Origin: a bacterium
GTDB lineage: Bacteria > Patescibacteriota > Microgenomatia > UBA1400 > PJMF01
Assembly: GCA_900299155.1 (NCBI GenBank)
Contig: OMIS01000013.1
Coordinates: 1-8,090, forward strand
Reading direction: 5' to 3'
Length of the DNA stretch: 8,090 nt
Position numbers and translations under genes: made by a program. Shown here in pieces: positions 6,864-8,090 of the stretch (its first letter is position 1; every line of letters starts with the position of its first letter). The notes below the pieces were generated by a model. It was not told where the DNA came from. It ran no database searches and was given only the letters and a program-made list of their open reading frames with translations.

Positions 6864-6871
6864 GGATCTGA

Positions 6872-8090
6872 ATGTCCGAACTTTTAGCAAAACTTAATCC
6901 TGCACAGCGCGTGGCGGTCCAACATGAAGGTGGGCCAGCTGTGGTATTAGCAGGAGCAGGTAGTGGTAAGACTACCGTGCTAACACACCATGCAGCTTGG
7001 TTGATCCAGGAGCGGGACGTTGACGCGAGCAATATTATTCTGGTGACATTTACCAACAAAGCCGCTGGAGAGATGAAGGAGCGCATTGAGCGTTTAACGG
7101 GTAGTCAGTTGCCGTATGCAGGCACATTTCACAGTATTTGTGCTCGGATTTTGCGCACTCACGGCCGATTTGCAGGACTTGATCCCAATTTTGTGATTTA
7201 TGATAGTGATGACCAGATGTCACTATTGAAAGACATCTATAAACAGCATGGGTTTGATGTCAATGAATACCGCCCACAAAGTGTCAAAGCGGTGATTTCA
7301 AAAGCCAAAAACGAGCTGATTTCCTATCAAGAGTTTGCGGAAACTACAGCAGGTGACTTCAATAATTTTGTCGCGCGCGTCTATAAACTGTATGAACATG
7401 CGCTCAAAGAAGCTCAAGCTGTAGACTTTGATGACTTGATGCTTAAAGTGGTGAAGTTATTGCAAAACCACCAGCGAATTTGCTTGTATTATCAGCAACA
7501 ATTTAAGCATGTGCTTGTAGATGAGTACCAAGATACCAACAAAGCGCAGTATGCATTAACCAAACTGTGGGCAGAACCAGAAAATAATTTGTATGTGGTT
7601 GGTGACTTTAGCCAAAGTATTTACGCCTGGCGTGGTGCAGATTATAGAAATATGCTCCAGCTTAAAACGGATTACCCCACGATCAAAGAATACCGACTTG
7701 AACAAAACTACCGTTCCACTCAAAGTATTTTGGATGCTGCCACCGCTGTGATCTCAAAAAATACCTCGCATCCGATTTTACAACTCTGGACAGAGAATCT
7801 TTCAGGGGCGCAGTTAGTCTGCATGGAAACTGGTTCAGGAGAACTGGAAGCCATGAAAATTATTGATGAGATTAGGATTAAGCGGAATCGTGGCGTGCCA
7901 CTTGATGAGATCGCTATTTTGTACCGCACCAATGCACAGTCACGGCTTTTTGAAGAAGCATTGATCCGATATGGTATTCCGTATCGATTGATTGGTGGGA
8001 CTAAATTCTACGAACGCAAAGAAATTAAAGATGTTTTGGCGTATGCGCGCTTGCTCGTCAATCCTTCAGACAGCGTCAGTCATAAGAGAG
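6872..8090 (+). CDS. UvrD/PcrA/Rep-family superfamily 1A DNA helicase (5' part, runs off the right edge)
   Basis: This is an ATP-dependent 3'-5' DNA helicase of the UvrD/PcrA/Rep group, which acts in excision repair, removal of stalled complexes or replication restart. The window holds 406 codons, perhaps 55-65% of a typical 650-750-residue protein. The Q motif is LNPAQRVAV (8-16), Walker A is GAGSGKT (28-34), motif Ia is VTFTNKAAGEMKER (58-71) and motif Ib is GTFHSICARILR (84-95). Motif II is VDEYQDTN (216-223), motif III VVGDFSQSIYAWRGA (242-256) and motif IV EQNYRST (277-283). The conserved YRTNAQSR (351-358) and IPYRLIGGTKFYERKE (369-384) begin the second RecA half. Motifs V and VI lie beyond the edge. 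In motif III the usual GDDDQSIY is GDFSQSIY; Gln248 and Arg254 are retained. The start at 6872 is fixed by a TGA directly before the ATG in the same frame. UvrD cannot be told from PcrA or Rep from this part, so no symbol is given. Confidence 0.95.
   Translation, partial: MSELLAKLNPAQRVAVQHEGGPAVVLAGAGSGKTTVLTHHAAWLIQERDVDASNIILVTFTNKAAGEMKERIERLTGSQLPYAGTFHSICARILRTHGRFAGLDPNFVIYDSDDQMSLLKDIYKQHGFDVNEYRPQSVKAVISKAKNELISYQEFAETTAGDFNNFVARVYKLYEHALKEAQAVDFDDLMLKVVKLLQNHQRICLYYQQQFKHVLVDEYQDTNKAQYALTKLWAEPENNLYVVGDFSQSIYAWRGADYRNMLQLKTDYPTIKEYRLEQNYRSTQSILDAATAVISKNTSHPILQLWTENLSGAQLVCMETGSGELEAMKIIDEIRIKRNRGVPLDEIAILYRTNAQSRLFEEALIRYGIPYRLIGGTKFYERKEIKDVLAYARLLVNPSDSVSHKR

Noticed and set aside
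6854..6871. Alternative genetic code (TGA as glycine, as in some Patescibacteria), which would let uvrD start at 6854
   Set aside because: No recognisable gene here contains an in-frame TGA, glycines use GGN normally, and the few residues gained before the conserved uvrD start would add nothing.
6768..6890. N-terminal extension of the tpiA frame by 41 residues
   Set aside because: The extra residues have no similarity to triosephosphate isomerase, the family begins at the IIANWK strand, and the extension would run into the uvrD start. The ATG at 6767 also has a -10 element at the right place.

Overview
The window is an ordinary-density bacterial chromosome segment of moderate, slightly AT-rich composition. 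It holds six protein genes: two open-ended at the window edges and four complete. I see no rRNA, tRNA, CRISPR array, insertion sequence or phage gene. The best guess at source is a Candidate Phyla Radiation (Patescibacteria) bacterium, possibly Microgenomates-like. This rests on the PEGA/SH3 lipoprotein, the polytopic GT-C-like membrane protein with a GYPGWLW-type tail, a shortened triosephosphate isomerase, a UvrD helicase with GDFSQSIYAWRGA in motif III, and the near-absence of Shine-Dalgarno sequences. It is an inference from sequence style, not a database result. The standard code is used: all four visible stop codons are TAA, and none of the recognisable genes contains an in-frame TGA.

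Layout. At 1-398 on the minus strand is the 5' part of an unrecognised membrane-anchored or exported protein, with a (Ser-Gly)7 linker and the start of a 17-residue tandem repeat. It is divergent from lon (510-3074, +), a complete LonA ATP-dependent protease with an unusual ~80-residue low-complexity N-terminal extension. After 39 bp comes a two-gene unit: a lipoprotein with two PEGA domains and an SH3-like domain (3114-4031, +), then, 12 bp later, a 678-residue multi-pass membrane protein (4044-6080, +) that looks like the glycosyltransferase-C superfamily. That gene meets tpiA (6087-6767, -) tail to tail. The two stop codons lie in opposite arms of one 16-bp palindrome. tpiA is divergent from a uvrD/pcrA-type helicase gene (6872 to the right edge, +) across 104 bp.

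How the genes relate. lon (protein quality control), tpiA (glycolysis) and uvrD/pcrA (DNA repair) are housekeeping genes with no evident joint pathway. The lipoprotein and membrane protein look like an envelope pair made from one transcript, perhaps for surface glycan or cell-wall work. That role is inferred.

The most distinctive property is regulatory. lon, the lipoprotein, tpiA and uvrD each have a sigma-70-like -10 hexamer ending only 6-9 bp before the ATG and no Shine-Dalgarno. This predicts transcripts starting within about 0-3 nt of the start codon (leaderless mRNAs). The only gene that sits inside an operon, the membrane protein, is also the only one with even a weak Shine-Dalgarno.
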